Origin: Cohnella candidum
Lineage (GTDB): Bacteria > Bacillota > Bacilli > Paenibacillales > Paenibacillaceae
NCBI RefSeq assembly: GCF_003713065.1
Contig: NZ_CP033433.1
Span: forward strand, 586,001-650,000
Length of the DNA stretch: 64,000 nucleotides
Direction: 5' to 3'
Shown piece by piece: positions 1-8,531 of the stretch; positions within the stretch are counted from its first letter, which is position 1; each line of letters starts with the position of its first letter. A program made the translations under genes and the position numbers. Under the pieces are notes generated by a model. The model saw nothing but the letters and a program-made list of their open reading frames with translations. It was not told where the DNA came from and ran no database searches.

Positions 1-1
1 C

Positions 2-682
2 AACCTCGCCTTCATCGTTTTCGGCAACGGGCTGCAGATCCTGATCGCCATCCTGCTGAACGAGCTGCGGACGAGATGGTTCAAGAAGTTCACGCAGTCG
101 CTCATGTTTTTGCCTTATTTCATTTCCTTCGTGCTCGTCGGACTGATCGCCTATAACATCCTGAGCTACGAATACGGATTGCTCAACAGCGTCCTGAAGT
201 CGCTCGGCGCCGACCCGATCCAGACCTACTCCAATCCGAAAATTTGGCCGTTCATCATTCTCGTCACTTTCTTGTGGCAGTCGACGGGTTATGGCTCCGT
301 GGTGTATTTCGCGGCGATCATGGGCCTCGACTCGGAAATCCTCGAAGCGGCGGAAATCGACGGCGCGAACGCCCTGCAGCGCATCCGCTACATCGTGCTG
401 CCTTGGCTGAAACCGACGTTCATCATCCTGCTGCTGTTCTCGCTCGGCGGCATTTTGCGCGGCAATTTCGGGCTGTTCTACAACCTCGTCGGCGCGAACA
501 ACTCGGCGCTGTTCAATTCGACGGACATTATCGAGACGTTCGTTTTCCGCTCGCTGATGAACAACTTCAACTTCCCGCTCGGAAGCGCCGTCAGCCTGTA
601 TCAGTCGGTATTCGGCTTCTTCATCGTGGTGACCGCCAACTGGCTCGTCAAGAAAATGTCTCCGGAAAATACGCTGTTCTAG
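2..682 (+). CDS. CUT1 sugar ABC transporter permease, LplB-type (5' truncated by window edge)
   Basis: Inner-membrane permease of a carbohydrate-uptake family 1 (CUT1) transporter. The frame is open from base 2, so the gene starts before the window; the visible part is about 226 residues of an expected 290-320. Several hydrophobic segments are visible (for example around FLPYFISFVLVGLI). The cytoplasmic EAA loop that docks on the ATPase is clear (EILEAAEIDGA then LPWLKP), as is typical of LplB/YtcP-family permeases of Paenibacillaceae. It ends 19 bp before a second permease and shares an operon with it and a lipoprotein binding protein. No ATPase follows; such systems usually use a shared MsmX-type ATPase encoded elsewhere (known for the family, inferred here). 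The substrate is probably an oligosaccharide but is not readable. Confidence 0.9.
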   Translation, partial: NLAFIVFGNGLQILIAILLNELRTRWFKKFTQSLMFLPYFISFVLVGLIAYNILSYEYGLLNSVLKSLGADPIQTYSNPKIWPFIILVTFLWQSTGYGSVVYFAAIMGLDSEILEAAEIDGANALQRIRYIVLPWLKPTFIILLLFSLGGILRGNFGLFYNLVGANNSALFNSTDIIETFVFRSLMNNFNFPLGSAVSLYQSVFGFFIVVTANWLVKKMSPENTLF

Positions 683-701
683 TCGGAAGGAGGGAGGGCT
701 T

Positions 702-1610
702 ATGGCATCCACGACGGCCCGCCGCCGAGGGAACGATTTCACGTCCGCGGCGGTACGCGGATTCGGCTACGCGCTGATCGGCCTGTTCGCGCTTTTCTGC
801 GTGCTTCCGTTTTTTCTGGTCCTGGGAACCTCGTTCACGGCGGAGAAGACGATCACCTTGCACGGCTACAATTTATGGCCCCGTGATTTCAGCACGTTCG
901 CGTACAAAATCGTGTTCGAAAATCCGGATCTTATCGTCGGGTCCTATGCCGTCACGGTCTGCATCACGATCGTCGGTACGGCGATTGGACTGTTCATCGT
1001 CGCGATGACCGGCTACGCGCTGCAACGTCCGGACTTTCGGTCACGCAACGCCATCTCGTTTTTCATCTACTTCACCACCCTGTTCCAGGGAGGCGTCGTC
1101 CCGTTCTACATCATCATGACCCAATGGTTCCAACTCAAGGATAACTACCTGTCCGTCCTGTTGCCCGGCTTGATGACGCCTTTTCTCATCATCATGATGA
1201 AAAGCTTCGTCAAATCCATTCCGCACGCCATTACCGAATCCGCCAAAATGGACGGCGCCGGCGACTTCCGCATCTTCATGAGCCTGATCCTCCCCATGAC
1301 CACGCCCGCGCTGGCCACGATCGGATTGTTCATCGCGATCGGCTACTGGAACGAATGGTACAACGCCATGCTGTTCCTTTCTCCCAACATGAGCTACAGA
1401 CCTTTGCAGCTTTTCTTGTACAACGTGGTGACGAGCGCCGACTTCGTCCGGAACTCCTCGGTCGCTTCGAACATCCAGCCCCGCGACATGCCGCTCGAAT
1501 CGATGAAAATGGCGACGGCGGTCGTCGCGACGGGTCCCGTCATTTTGTTCTACCCGCTCGTTCAACGGTTTTTCATTCAAGGGATTACGGTCGGTGCGGT
1601 CAAAGGCTGA
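702..1610 (+). CDS. CUT1 sugar ABC transporter permease, YtcP-type
   Basis: Second membrane subunit of the CUT1 transporter, 302 residues, normal for the YtcP/AraQ group. The N-terminal helix (FGYALIGLFALFCVLPFF) is followed by a periplasmic segment with the usual LHGYNLWP-like motif, further helices, and the EAA loop (AITESAKMDGAG...LPMTTP). The start is the ATG preceded by a strong GGAGGGAGGG ribosome-binding site. It lies 19 bp after the first permease and 72 bp before the binding-protein gene, consistent with one transcript. It would pair with the upstream LplB-type protein as a heterodimeric channel. Confidence 0.93.
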   Translation: MASTTARRRGNDFTSAAVRGFGYALIGLFALFCVLPFFLVLGTSFTAEKTITLHGYNLWPRDFSTFAYKIVFENPDLIVGSYAVTVCITIVGTAIGLFIVAMTGYALQRPDFRSRNAISFFIYFTTLFQGGVVPFYIIMTQWFQLKDNYLSVLLPGLMTPFLIIMMKSFVKSIPHAITESAKMDGAGDFRIFMSLILPMTTPALATIGLFIAIGYWNEWYNAMLFLSPNMSYRPLQLFLYNVVTSADFVRNSSVASNIQPRDMPLESMKMATAVVATGPVILFYPLVQRFFIQGITVGAVKG

Positions 1611-1682
1611 ACGGTTGTCGCAGGCAGGGCAGGCCTTGTCTGTTCAATACAACAATATTTTCGAAAAAGGGGAGGCAAAGGT

Positions 1683-3293
1683 GTGAAGAATTTATCGTTT
1701 CGCAAAATGTTGGGCGGGGTCTTGGCGGCCGTGCTCGCACTCAGCCTTGCGGCTTGCTCGGGCAGCAAAAATTCGGCCGATTCGACGGACAAAGGCAGCG
1801 ACGGAGGCAAAGCGTCCGCTTCGGGATCCGCGTCCACGGACAACGGGGCGATCGACACCTCGAAGTTCGTCACCGTCTCGTACGTCATGCTAGGCAACAA
1901 GCCGACGAACGGCCAGTTCGAGAAGGTCATGGAGAAAGTCAATGCGCTTCTCAAACAGAAAGCGAATGCGAACCTGGAAATCAAATGGGTGGAATGGGCG
2001 GATTGGCAGACGAAATACAACTTGCTGCTCGCTTCCGGCGAATCGCTCGATCTGATCACGACCGCCACGGACTGGCTCGACGCATGGCCGAACGCGCAGA
2101 AGGGCGCCTTCATGGCGCTGGACGACTTGCTGCCGAAGTATGCGCCGCTCACTTGGCAAGAGGTGCCGCAGGAAGATTGGGCGGAAACCAAATACAAAAA
2201 CCAGATCATGATGATCCCGGAAGATCATTACACGCAATGGGTCAACCATGGATTCATTTACCGCGGCGACTGGGCGAAGGAACTCGGCATTACGTCGCCG
2301 ATCAAGGACTTCGAGACGCTGGGCCAATACTTCCAGGGCATCAAGGATAAGAAACCGGGCGTCATTCCGTGGGATTCGGAAGGGACCAACCTGGAGATGT
2401 TCGACGGTTACGTGAATTCCTACAGCGATGCGATCTCCCTGCCGGTCAGCACCGGGCCGATCGGTATCTTCTATGCTCCGTCCTACGACCAGAAGTTCAC
2501 GGCCGGCAGCCCGGTGTTCGAAGACACCTTCCTGAACTTCGCGAAGCTGATGAAGGAGTGGGGAGACAAAAGCTACTGGCGCCAAGACGTGCTCAGCTAC
2601 AAAGGCGACGCCAAAACCGCGCTGGAAGCAGGCAAGTCCGGAGGCGTCGAGCATCACACGCAAACCTTCCTGGGTGAAAGGTACAAGATGGACCAACTGC
2701 AGCCGGGCTCCGAATTGCAATTTTTCCCGTGGTCGGCGACAAGGAACAATCTCGTCTCGATGTCCATCACGCACGGCGCGACCGCGCTCGGAGCGCACAG
2801 CAAAAATCCGGAACGCGCTCTGATGGTGTATGATCTGCTTCGCCAGGATCCGGAAATTTACAAATTGTTCAACTATGGCATCGAAGGCGTGCAGTACGTG
2901 GTGAAAGACGGCAAGCGTTACCGCCCGGACGGATACGATGTCCAGAAGGATGACTTCTATTCGGACTTCTGGGGAGGCCGAATCGACAAGAACGAGATTC
3001 CGGACGGCACGTTGTGGGACGGCTACAAGGATTTGTACGCCTCCTACGACCAAATCAAAAAGCCTTATCCGTACGGCCGGTTCGTCTTCGACAAAAACCC
3101 GGTCAACAACGAACTGACGGCCATCACGCAGGTGGTCAGCCAATCGCTTCCTGCCATCGTGTTCGGCAAAGCCGGCGATCCCGAGAAAGCGGTGAACGAT
3201 TTCCGGAACCAGCTGAAGTCCGCGGGCTACGATAAAGTGGTGGCGGAGCTGCAGAAGCAGCTGGATGCGTACAAACAGCAAATCGGAGGGTAA
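1683..3293 (+). CDS. CUT1 extracellular solute-binding lipoprotein
   Basis: Membrane-anchored receptor for the upstream permeases, 536 residues, typical of the large LplA-like binding proteins of Paenibacillus. The signal peptide ends in the lipobox LSLAAC with the lipidated Cys at about residue 25. A low-complexity Ser/Gly/Asp linker follows, then an MBP-type fold (VTVSYVMLGNKP, ESLDLITTATDWL). The start is the GTG at 1683, seven bases after a GGGGAGG site; the GTG two bases earlier runs straight into a stop. A terminator follows and the next gene is convergent, so this closes the operon. The ligand is probably an oligosaccharide, with an arabinose-containing one suggested only by the adjacent ara genes. 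Confidence 0.92.
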   Translation: MKNLSFRKMLGGVLAAVLALSLAACSGSKNSADSTDKGSDGGKASASGSASTDNGAIDTSKFVTVSYVMLGNKPTNGQFEKVMEKVNALLKQKANANLEIKWVEWADWQTKYNLLLASGESLDLITTATDWLDAWPNAQKGAFMALDDLLPKYAPLTWQEVPQEDWAETKYKNQIMMIPEDHYTQWVNHGFIYRGDWAKELGITSPIKDFETLGQYFQGIKDKKPGVIPWDSEGTNLEMFDGYVNSYSDAISLPVSTGPIGIFYAPSYDQKFTAGSPVFEDTFLNFAKLMKEWGDKSYWRQDVLSYKGDAKTALEAGKSGGVEHHTQTFLGERYKMDQLQPGSELQFFPWSATRNNLVSMSITHGATALGAHSKNPERALMVYDLLRQDPEIYKLFNYGIEGVQYVVKDGKRYRPDGYDVQKDDFYSDFWGGRIDKNEIPDGTLWDGYKDLYASYDQIKKPYPYGRFVFDKNPVNNELTAITQVVSQSLPAIVFGKAGDPEKAVNDFRNQLKSAGYDKVVAELQKQLDAYKQQIGG

Positions 3294-3324
3294 GCAACGG
3301 AACCGAAAGTATAATTAAAATGCC

Positions 3325-3362
3325 GGAGGCCTCCATCCCGCTAAGATGGAGGCCTCGCCTTT
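3325..3362 (+). terminator. Terminator between convergent genes
   Basis: A perfect 12-bp stem (GAGGCCTCCATC pairing with GATGGAGGCCTC, 7-nt loop) lies just after the binding-protein stop and is followed by CGCCTTTT. It separates the CUT1 operon from the convergent araR and could act in both directions. Confidence 0.85.
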
Positions 3363-3377
3363 TCAAACTTGCCGTAC

Positions 3378-4475
3378 CTATTCCTCAATCGTTTTTACGG
3401 TTTCTCCTTCTATTAAAACGGGTTCGTAATAGGTGGTGGCGGGCAAGTCTTTTTTGCCTTGTAAGCTTTTGATGACCCAATCCGCCGCGTCGCGCCCCAT
3501 TTGTTCTTGGGGGTGCGTCAGCGTCGTGAGCTTGATGTTCGCGTTTTTGGCGATATACGAGTTGTCCTGGCCGATGACGGATAGCTCGTCCGGAATGGAA
3601 ATCCCCAGTTTTCTGCAGACGTTTACGACTTCCAAGCCGACCTCGTCGTTGTAACACACCAGCGCGGTCAATTCGTCCCGGTAACCGACCAGAAACTCTT
3701 CCAAATCGGCAGACAGATCCGGCTTCGTGTCCGTATCGAAAGAAAGCACGTGTTCGGGGCGGAACCGTAATTTGGCTTCCCCAAGCGCTTTAATATAGCC
3801 TTTCATTCTATATTTCCCCTGCAAATCATCCATTTTGGCGACAATCCCGATCCGGCGATGTCCTTTCGCGATCAGTTCCCGCGCTGCGAGGTAGCTGGAC
3901 TGCACGTCGTCCAGACAGAAGAACGGAACCTCCAGCTCTTCATAGTAGGCATTGATCATCGTGAACGGAACCTCTTGCTCCTTAAACGACAGGTAGTAAG
4001 CGATGTTGGGGTTGTATACGTTGCTTCGGGTCGGCTCGACGATCAGTCCGTCCACGCCGTAGGAGAGCATCATCTCGAGCGCCTTTTTTTCCTGCGCGAT
4101 ATCGTTATTCGTACTCGCTAACAGCAAGGAATAATTATCTTCGTTTAACCGGCTTTCGATTCCCCGGATGATGGAGGGGAAAATGTAATCCGAAATATAA
4201 GTCGTGATGACGCCGATCGTCCTTTTCATGGCTTTCCCGCCCGACCTGGAGCGATATTGGCCGCTGACGTAAGTGCCGGATCCCTTCTCGCTTCGGAGAA
4301 ACCCCTCGTTCGATAACTCCAGAATCGCCTTCCGCACCGTCTGCCGGCTGACGTCGTAGTTTTCCTGCAAAGCGGACTCCGTCGGAATTTGATCGCCGGT
4401 TTTGTACGTTCCCGACAGGATATGGCTCTTAATATCATCGATGATGACCTGATACTTCGGCTTCACGCCATCCAC
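3378..4475 (-). CDS. araR: AraR-type transcriptional repressor (GntR HTH plus LacI-like sensor)
   Basis: Repressor of L-arabinose genes. 365 residues, the normal AraR length. Residues about 1-75 are a GntR winged helix (YQVIIDDIKSHILSGTYKTG, PTESALQENYDVSRQTVRKAI). The rest is a LacI/GalR-type periplasmic-binding fold (IGVITTYISDYIF, HRRIGIVAK, VIGQDNS, LTTLTHPQEQMG). L-arabinose is the known effector of B. subtilis AraR. Start is GTG at 4475 (DGVKPKYQ follows); a stop lies six codons upstream and the ribosome-binding site is weak. Two AraR-type palindromes lie in the divergent region, one beside its own -10, so autoregulation is likely. It is transcribed away from the araB-like/araD/araA operon. 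Confidence 0.93.
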   Translation of the reverse strand: MDGVKPKYQVIIDDIKSHILSGTYKTGDQIPTESALQENYDVSRQTVRKAILELSNEGFLRSEKGSGTYVSGQYRSRSGGKAMKRTIGVITTYISDYIFPSIIRGIESRLNEDNYSLLLASTNNDIAQEKKALEMMLSYGVDGLIVEPTRSNVYNPNIAYYLSFKEQEVPFTMINAYYEELEVPFFCLDDVQSSYLAARELIAKGHRRIGIVAKMDDLQGKYRMKGYIKALGEAKLRFRPEHVLSFDTDTKPDLSADLEEFLVGYRDELTALVCYNDEVGLEVVNVCRKLGISIPDELSVIGQDNSYIAKNANIKLTTLTHPQEQMGRDAADWVIKSLQGKKDLPATTYYEPVLIEGETVKTIEE

Positions 4476-4496
4476 TACTTTCGTTGTCGTTTAAAG

Positions 4497-4512
4497 AGTT
4501 GTACGTACATAT
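4497..4512. promoter_or_regulatory. AraR operator near the araR promoter
   Basis: The palindromic core TGTACGTACA lies at 4500-4509. It matches the known B. subtilis AraR box (ATTTGTACGTACAAAT type). It sits immediately downstream of the putative araR -10, where bound AraR would block transcription start, giving autoregulation. Confidence 0.75.
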
Positions 4513-4538
4513 TCTAACATGAAACGTTCGTAACGCAA
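4511..4538 (-). promoter_or_regulatory. Putative araR promoter
   Basis: On the minus strand TTGCGT (-35) is separated by 16 bp from TAGAAT (-10), and the AraR palindrome begins right after the -10. Match to sigma-A consensus is moderate. Confidence 0.5.
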
Positions 4539-4579
4539 ATGTAACGTTTGTTTTATGTAGGTATAACTATTATGTACGA

Positions 4580-4609
4580 TTGACAAATGTACGTACAAAT
4601 AAATATACT
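4580..4609 (+). promoter_or_regulatory. Promoter of the arabinose operon
   Basis: TTGACA at 4580-4585, an 18-bp spacer and TATACT at 4604-4609 form a good sigma-A promoter about 60 bp before the kinase gene. The AraR palindrome fills the spacer. Confidence 0.8.
4585..4600. promoter_or_regulatory. AraR operator inside the arabinose operon promoter
   Basis: AAATGTACGTACAAAT is a nearly perfect 16-bp palindrome that matches the AraR consensus of Bacillus. It lies between the -35 and -10 elements, so AraR binding would occlude RNA polymerase directly. A second box about 90 bp away (4497) could allow cooperative binding or looping, as known in B. subtilis. Confidence 0.85.
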
Positions 4610-4670
4610 TAGGCTGTCAGTAAGGGAAAGCGCCTTCTTTGAATGGGAAGCAAGCAGGGAGGAGCCATAG

Positions 4671-6296
4671 GTGCGCATGAATGATGACGTAAATTTGAAA
4701 GAAGCGATCTTGAACGGAGACACTTCGCTGGGCATTGAGTTCGGTTCTACGCGGATCAAAGCGGTGCTGATCGATCGTCGTTTCGAGACCCTCGCATCGG
4801 GAAGCTACGAGTGGGAAAACCAGCTGAAAGACGGATATTGGACGTACGACCAGGTGGACATCATTACCGGTCTTCAAACCGCCTATCTCGAATTGAAGCG
4901 GGAAGTGGAACGGAATTACGGAATCACCCTCCGGACCGTGGGCTCGATCGGGTTTTCGGCCATGATGCACGGTTATTTGGCATTCGACAGCTGGGGTGAG
5001 CTGCTGGTGCCTTTCCGAACGTGGCGCAATGCCACGACCGGCGCGGCGGCAAGGGAATTGACGGACTTATTCCAATTCAATATTCCAGAGCGTTGGAGTA
5101 TTGCACACTTGTATCAAGCGATTCTAAACCAAGAGGAACACGTGCCTCGCATTCAATTCGTGACCACGCTGTCCGGATACATTCACTGGCTGCTGACCGG
5201 CCATAAAGCGATCGGCATCGGCGACGCTTCCGGCATGTTCCCGATTGAGGAAGCCAGCCGCAATTATCACCCCTTGATGGTCAAGCAATTCAATGAGCGG
5301 ATCGCGGCCAACGGTTACCCGTGGCAACTGGAGGATATCCTTCCCAAGGTTTATCTCTCCGGTGAGAGCGCCGGCGAATTGACGGCAGCGGGAGCCGGCA
5401 TTCTGGACCCGGCCGGGGATCTGCAGCCCGGCATTCCGCTGTGTCCTCCGGAAGGAGATGCCGGGACGGGCATGGTGGCGACGAACAGCGTGAGGAAGCG
5501 TACGGGCAACGTCTCCGTAGGCACTTCCGTTTTCGCGATGATCGTTTTAGAGAAAGAGCTTTCCAAGGTCTATCCGGAGATCGATCTGGTGACGACGCCG
5601 AACGGCAGTCCGGTCGGCATGGCGCATGCCAACAACTGTTCCAGCGATCTCAATGCCTGGATGGGATTGTTCCGCGAATTTTCCGAGGCGATGGGATACG
5701 CCGCGGATTCCGGGAAATTGTTCGGCGTGTTGTTGAACAAGGCGTTGGAAGCCGACCCGGACGGCGGCGGATTGCTCAGCTATGGTTATCTCTCGGGCGA
5801 GAACATTACGGGATTGGAGCAAGGCCGGCCGTTGTTCGTTCGCTCGCCCGAAAGCAACTTCAATCTGGCCAATTTCATGCGAACGCACCTATTCGCCGCT
5901 TTCGGCGCGTTGAAGCTCGGCATGGACATTTTGACCGGCAGCGAACAGGTGGCCATCGACAGCATCATGGCGCATGGCGGCCTCTTTAAGACTCCCGTCG
6001 TCGGGCAAAAAATGCTGGCCGCCGCGCTGAACGTCCCGATCTCGGTGATGTCCACGGCCGGCGAAGGCGGAGCATGGGGCATGGCGCTCCTGGCCTCTTA
6101 CATGGTCAACAAGGATCAAGAAGAAAGCTTGGAAGACTTCCTCGAACGGAAGGTCTTCCGTGATGCCGAAGGACAGCAGATGGCTCCGGATCCGGCGGAC
6201 GTCCAAGGGTTTGAAGCCTTCATCGATCGCTACCGAGCGGGGCTCGCCATCGAACAGGCTGCCGTGGACCATTTGCTGGAGAACGGGAGGGGCTAA
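4671..6296 (+). CDS. araB: FGGY-family carbohydrate kinase, probable L-ribulokinase
   Basis: Cytoplasmic kinase expected to phosphorylate L-ribulose to L-ribulose 5-phosphate. 541 residues. The N-terminal phosphate-binding motif [16 protein letters not shown] and the C-terminal nucleotide region ([34 protein letters not shown] segment) are those of FGGY kinases. It looks like the alternative AraB clade of clostridia and Bacteroides rather than the E. coli type. The GTG at 4671 sits eight bases after GGGAGGA; the ATG two codons later is too distant. The role is inferred mainly from position, first in an operon with araD and araA and directly behind an AraR-controlled promoter. A xylulokinase-like role cannot be excluded from sequence alone. 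Confidence 0.85.
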   Translation: MRMNDDVNLKEAILNGDTSLGIEFGSTRIKAVLIDRRFETLASGSYEWENQLKDGYWTYDQVDIITGLQTAYLELKREVERNYGITLRTVGSIGFSAMMHGYLAFDSWGELLVPFRTWRNATTGAAARELTDLFQFNIPERWSIAHLYQAILNQEEHVPRIQFVTTLSGYIHWLLTGHKAIGIGDASGMFPIEEASRNYHPLMVKQFNERIAANGYPWQLEDILPKVYLSGESAGELTAAGAGILDPAGDLQPGIPLCPPEGDAGTGMVATNSVRKRTGNVSVGTSVFAMIVLEKELSKVYPEIDLVTTPNGSPVGMAHANNCSSDLNAWMGLFREFSEAMGYAADSGKLFGVLLNKALEADPDGGGLLSYGYLSGENITGLEQGRPLFVRSPESNFNLANFMRTHLFAAFGALKLGMDILTGSEQVAIDSIMAHGGLFKTPVVGQKMLAAALNVPISVMSTAGEGGAWGMALLASYMVNKDQEESLEDFLERKVFRDAEGQQMAPDPADVQGFEAFIDRYRAGLAIEQAAVDHLLENGRG

Positions 6297-6298
6297 CG

Positions 6299-6994
6299 TT
6301 GTTAGAACGACTGAAAGAAGAGGTTTATCAAGCCAATTTGGATTTGCCGAAGCACGGACTCGTGAAATTCACTTGGGGCAATGCGAGCGCCATCGATCGG
6401 GAAAGCGGTTTGTTCGTGATCAAGCCGAGCGGAGTCAGCTACGAAAAGATGAAGCCGAGCGACATGGTGGTTGTCGATCTCGACGGCCAAGTGGTGGAGG
6501 GAACGTTCAGGCCTTCTTCCGATACCGCGACTCACGCCGTATTGTACAAACATTTTCCGAAAATCGGCGGCATCGTGCACACTCATTCCACTTGGGCTAC
6601 CATTTGGGCGCAAGCGGGGCTGGATGTTCCCGTCATGGGTACGACGCATGCGGACACTTTCTACGGTGCCGTCCCTTGTGCCCGGTTCTTGAACCAAGAG
6701 GAGATCGACCGCGGGTACGAAGCGGAAACGGGCCGTGTCATCATCGAAACGTTCGAGCAACGCGGACTGGATGTGATGGCAATTCCGGCCGTCCTGCTTC
6801 AAGGGCATGCGCCATTCACTTGGGGGAAAAACGTGAACAAGGCGGTTGAGCACAGCGTCGTGCTGGAAGAGGTTTGCAAAATGAATTTGTACGCGCGGCA
6901 ACTCAACCATTTTGCCAAAGAACTGCCGCAAGGCATTCTGGATAAACACTATCTCCGGAAACACGGGAAAGACGCCTACTACGGGCAAAAGTAA
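6299..6994 (+). CDS. araD: L-ribulose-5-phosphate 4-epimerase
   Basis: Converts L-ribulose 5-phosphate to D-xylulose 5-phosphate, which enters the pentose phosphate pathway. 231 residues, as in E. coli and B. subtilis AraD. The class II aldolase fold is clear: LVKFTWGNASAID near the N terminus, the phosphate/Zn region SDTATHAVLY, the zinc ligands in GIVHTHSTWATIWAQ, and a further His in LLQGHAPFTWG. The start is TTG at 6299, two bases after the kinase stop, with the GGGAGGGG site lying inside the end of the kinase gene, so translation is probably coupled. It is the middle gene of the arabinose operon. Confidence 0.96.
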   Translation: MLERLKEEVYQANLDLPKHGLVKFTWGNASAIDRESGLFVIKPSGVSYEKMKPSDMVVVDLDGQVVEGTFRPSSDTATHAVLYKHFPKIGGIVHTHSTWATIWAQAGLDVPVMGTTHADTFYGAVPCARFLNQEEIDRGYEAETGRVIIETFEQRGLDVMAIPAVLLQGHAPFTWGKNVNKAVEHSVVLEEVCKMNLYARQLNHFAKELPQGILDKHYLRKHGKDAYYGQK

Positions 6995-7037
6995 CGGACT
7001 TATCCATCATTAAATACGAGAAAAGAGGATGATCGGG

Positions 7038-8462
7038 ATGTCGGCAACAGCAGCGAAACAGTTTTGGTTCGTCGTAGGTTCTCAGCATCTGTATGGGGAA
7101 GAAGCGCTGGCGGAAGTGAAAGCTCACGCCCAGACGATGACGGATGCCTTGAATAACAGCGGCGTGCTGCCTTATCCGCTTGTTCTGCAGGATTTGGCGG
7201 TCAGCGCGGATAAAATCACGAGCATCATGAAAGAAGTCAACTATCGCGACGAGGTGGCGGGCGTCATCACGTGGATGCATACGTTCTCTCCGGCGAAAAT
7301 GTGGATTCGCGGTACGAAGTTGCTGCAGAAGCCGCTGCTTCACCTGGCTACCCAGTACAATGAAAGCATTCCTTGGGCCACGATCGACATGGACTTCATG
7401 AACCTGAACCAAGCCGCTCACGGCGACCGCGAATACGGCTTCATCAATGCCCGTCTGAAGAAACAAAATAAAATCGTCGTCGGCTATTGGGAACGTCCGG
7501 AAGTGCAGCAGCAAATTGCGGAGTGGATGGACGTTGCGGTTGCTTACAATGAAAGCTTCAACATCAAAGTCGCCCGTTTCGGCGACAACATGCGCAACGT
7601 CGGCGTAACGGAAGGCGACAAGGTCGAGGCGCAAATTCAATTCGGCTGGACCGTCGACTACTACGGCATCGGAGATCTCGTTCAATACGTCAATGCCGTT
7701 AAGGAACAGGAAATCGATGAGTTGATGGGTCAATATGCGGAGCTGTACGAATTTGATTATGGAACGCGTAGCAAAGAGTCTTGGGAAGCCAGCGTCAGAG
7801 TCCAAGCCGGCTATGAGATCGCCCTTAAACGCTTCTTGGACGAGAGAGGGTATAACGCGTTTACTTCGAACTTCGAAGATTTGCATGGGATGAAGCAGCT
7901 TCCCGGGCTGGCCGTCCAACGTCTGATGGCCCAAGGCTACGGCTTCGCCGGCGAGGGCGACTGGAAGACGGCCGCTCTCGACCGCCTGCTGAAAGTGATG
8001 AGCCGCAATCAAAACACGGGCTTCATGGAAGATTACACTTACGAGATGGCGGCCGGCCAGGAAGCCATCCTGCAATCCCACATGCTCGAAGTGGATCCGT
8101 CCTTGGCAAGCAACAAACCGAAAATCGTCGTTTCCCCGCTCGGAATCGGCGGTCGCGAAGATCCGGCGCGCCTGGTATTCGACGGCAAAGCCGGCGAGGG
8201 CGTCGTCGTATCCATGGCGGACTTCGGCACTCATTACAAGCTGCTGATCAACGAGGTTTCCGCCTTCGAGCCGACGGTTTCGGCTCCCAAGCTTCCCGTA
8301 GCCCGCGTCCTGTGGAAAGTGAAGCCGAACTTCCAAGACGGAGTGAAGGCCTGGATCGAGAACGGCGGCGGCCACCATACCGTCGTTTCCCTGAACCTGA
8401 CGACAGATCAAATCGTCACCTACGCGAAGCTGGTGAACTTGGAGTACGTCGTCATTAAGTAA
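7038..8462 (+). CDS. araA: L-arabinose isomerase
   Basis: Isomerises L-arabinose to L-ribulose, the first catabolic step. 474 residues from the ATG at 7038. The N terminus (KQFWFVVGSQHLYGEE) and overall length match Bacillus AraA. The metal/catalytic residues are in place: Glu in FEDLHGMKQLPG and GFAGEGDWK, His in LQSHMLEVDP, and the His pair in GGGHHTVV. An in-frame ATG at 7029 exists, but the AGAGGA site overlaps it; spacing of about ten bases favours 7038. Gene order kinase-araD-araA differs from the B. subtilis araA-araB-araD order. A long hairpin terminator follows. Confidence 0.96.
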   Translation: MSATAAKQFWFVVGSQHLYGEEALAEVKAHAQTMTDALNNSGVLPYPLVLQDLAVSADKITSIMKEVNYRDEVAGVITWMHTFSPAKMWIRGTKLLQKPLLHLATQYNESIPWATIDMDFMNLNQAAHGDREYGFINARLKKQNKIVVGYWERPEVQQQIAEWMDVAVAYNESFNIKVARFGDNMRNVGVTEGDKVEAQIQFGWTVDYYGIGDLVQYVNAVKEQEIDELMGQYAELYEFDYGTRSKESWEASVRVQAGYEIALKRFLDERGYNAFTSNFEDLHGMKQLPGLAVQRLMAQGYGFAGEGDWKTAALDRLLKVMSRNQNTGFMEDYTYEMAAGQEAILQSHMLEVDPSLASNKPKIVVSPLGIGGREDPARLVFDGKAGEGVVVSMADFGTHYKLLINEVSAFEPTVSAPKLPVARVLWKVKPNFQDGVKAWIENGGGHHTVVSLNLTTDQIVTYAKLVNLEYVVIK

Positions 8463-8482
8463 TCCAGACTCAAGCGAGAAAA

Positions 8483-8531
8483 AAACCGTATTCCGGAAAA
8501 TGGAGGTTTCCATTTTACCGGGATACGGTTT
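8483..8531. terminator. Bidirectional hairpin terminator after araA
   Basis: A long imperfect hairpin: AAACCGTATTCCGG pairs with CCGGGATACGGTTT, and an inner AAAATGGA pairs with TCCATTTT. It is followed by a T-rich tail on the plus strand and an A/T-rich tail on the minus strand. The stop codon of the convergent binding-protein gene (8515-8517) lies inside the right arm. Confidence 0.85.
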
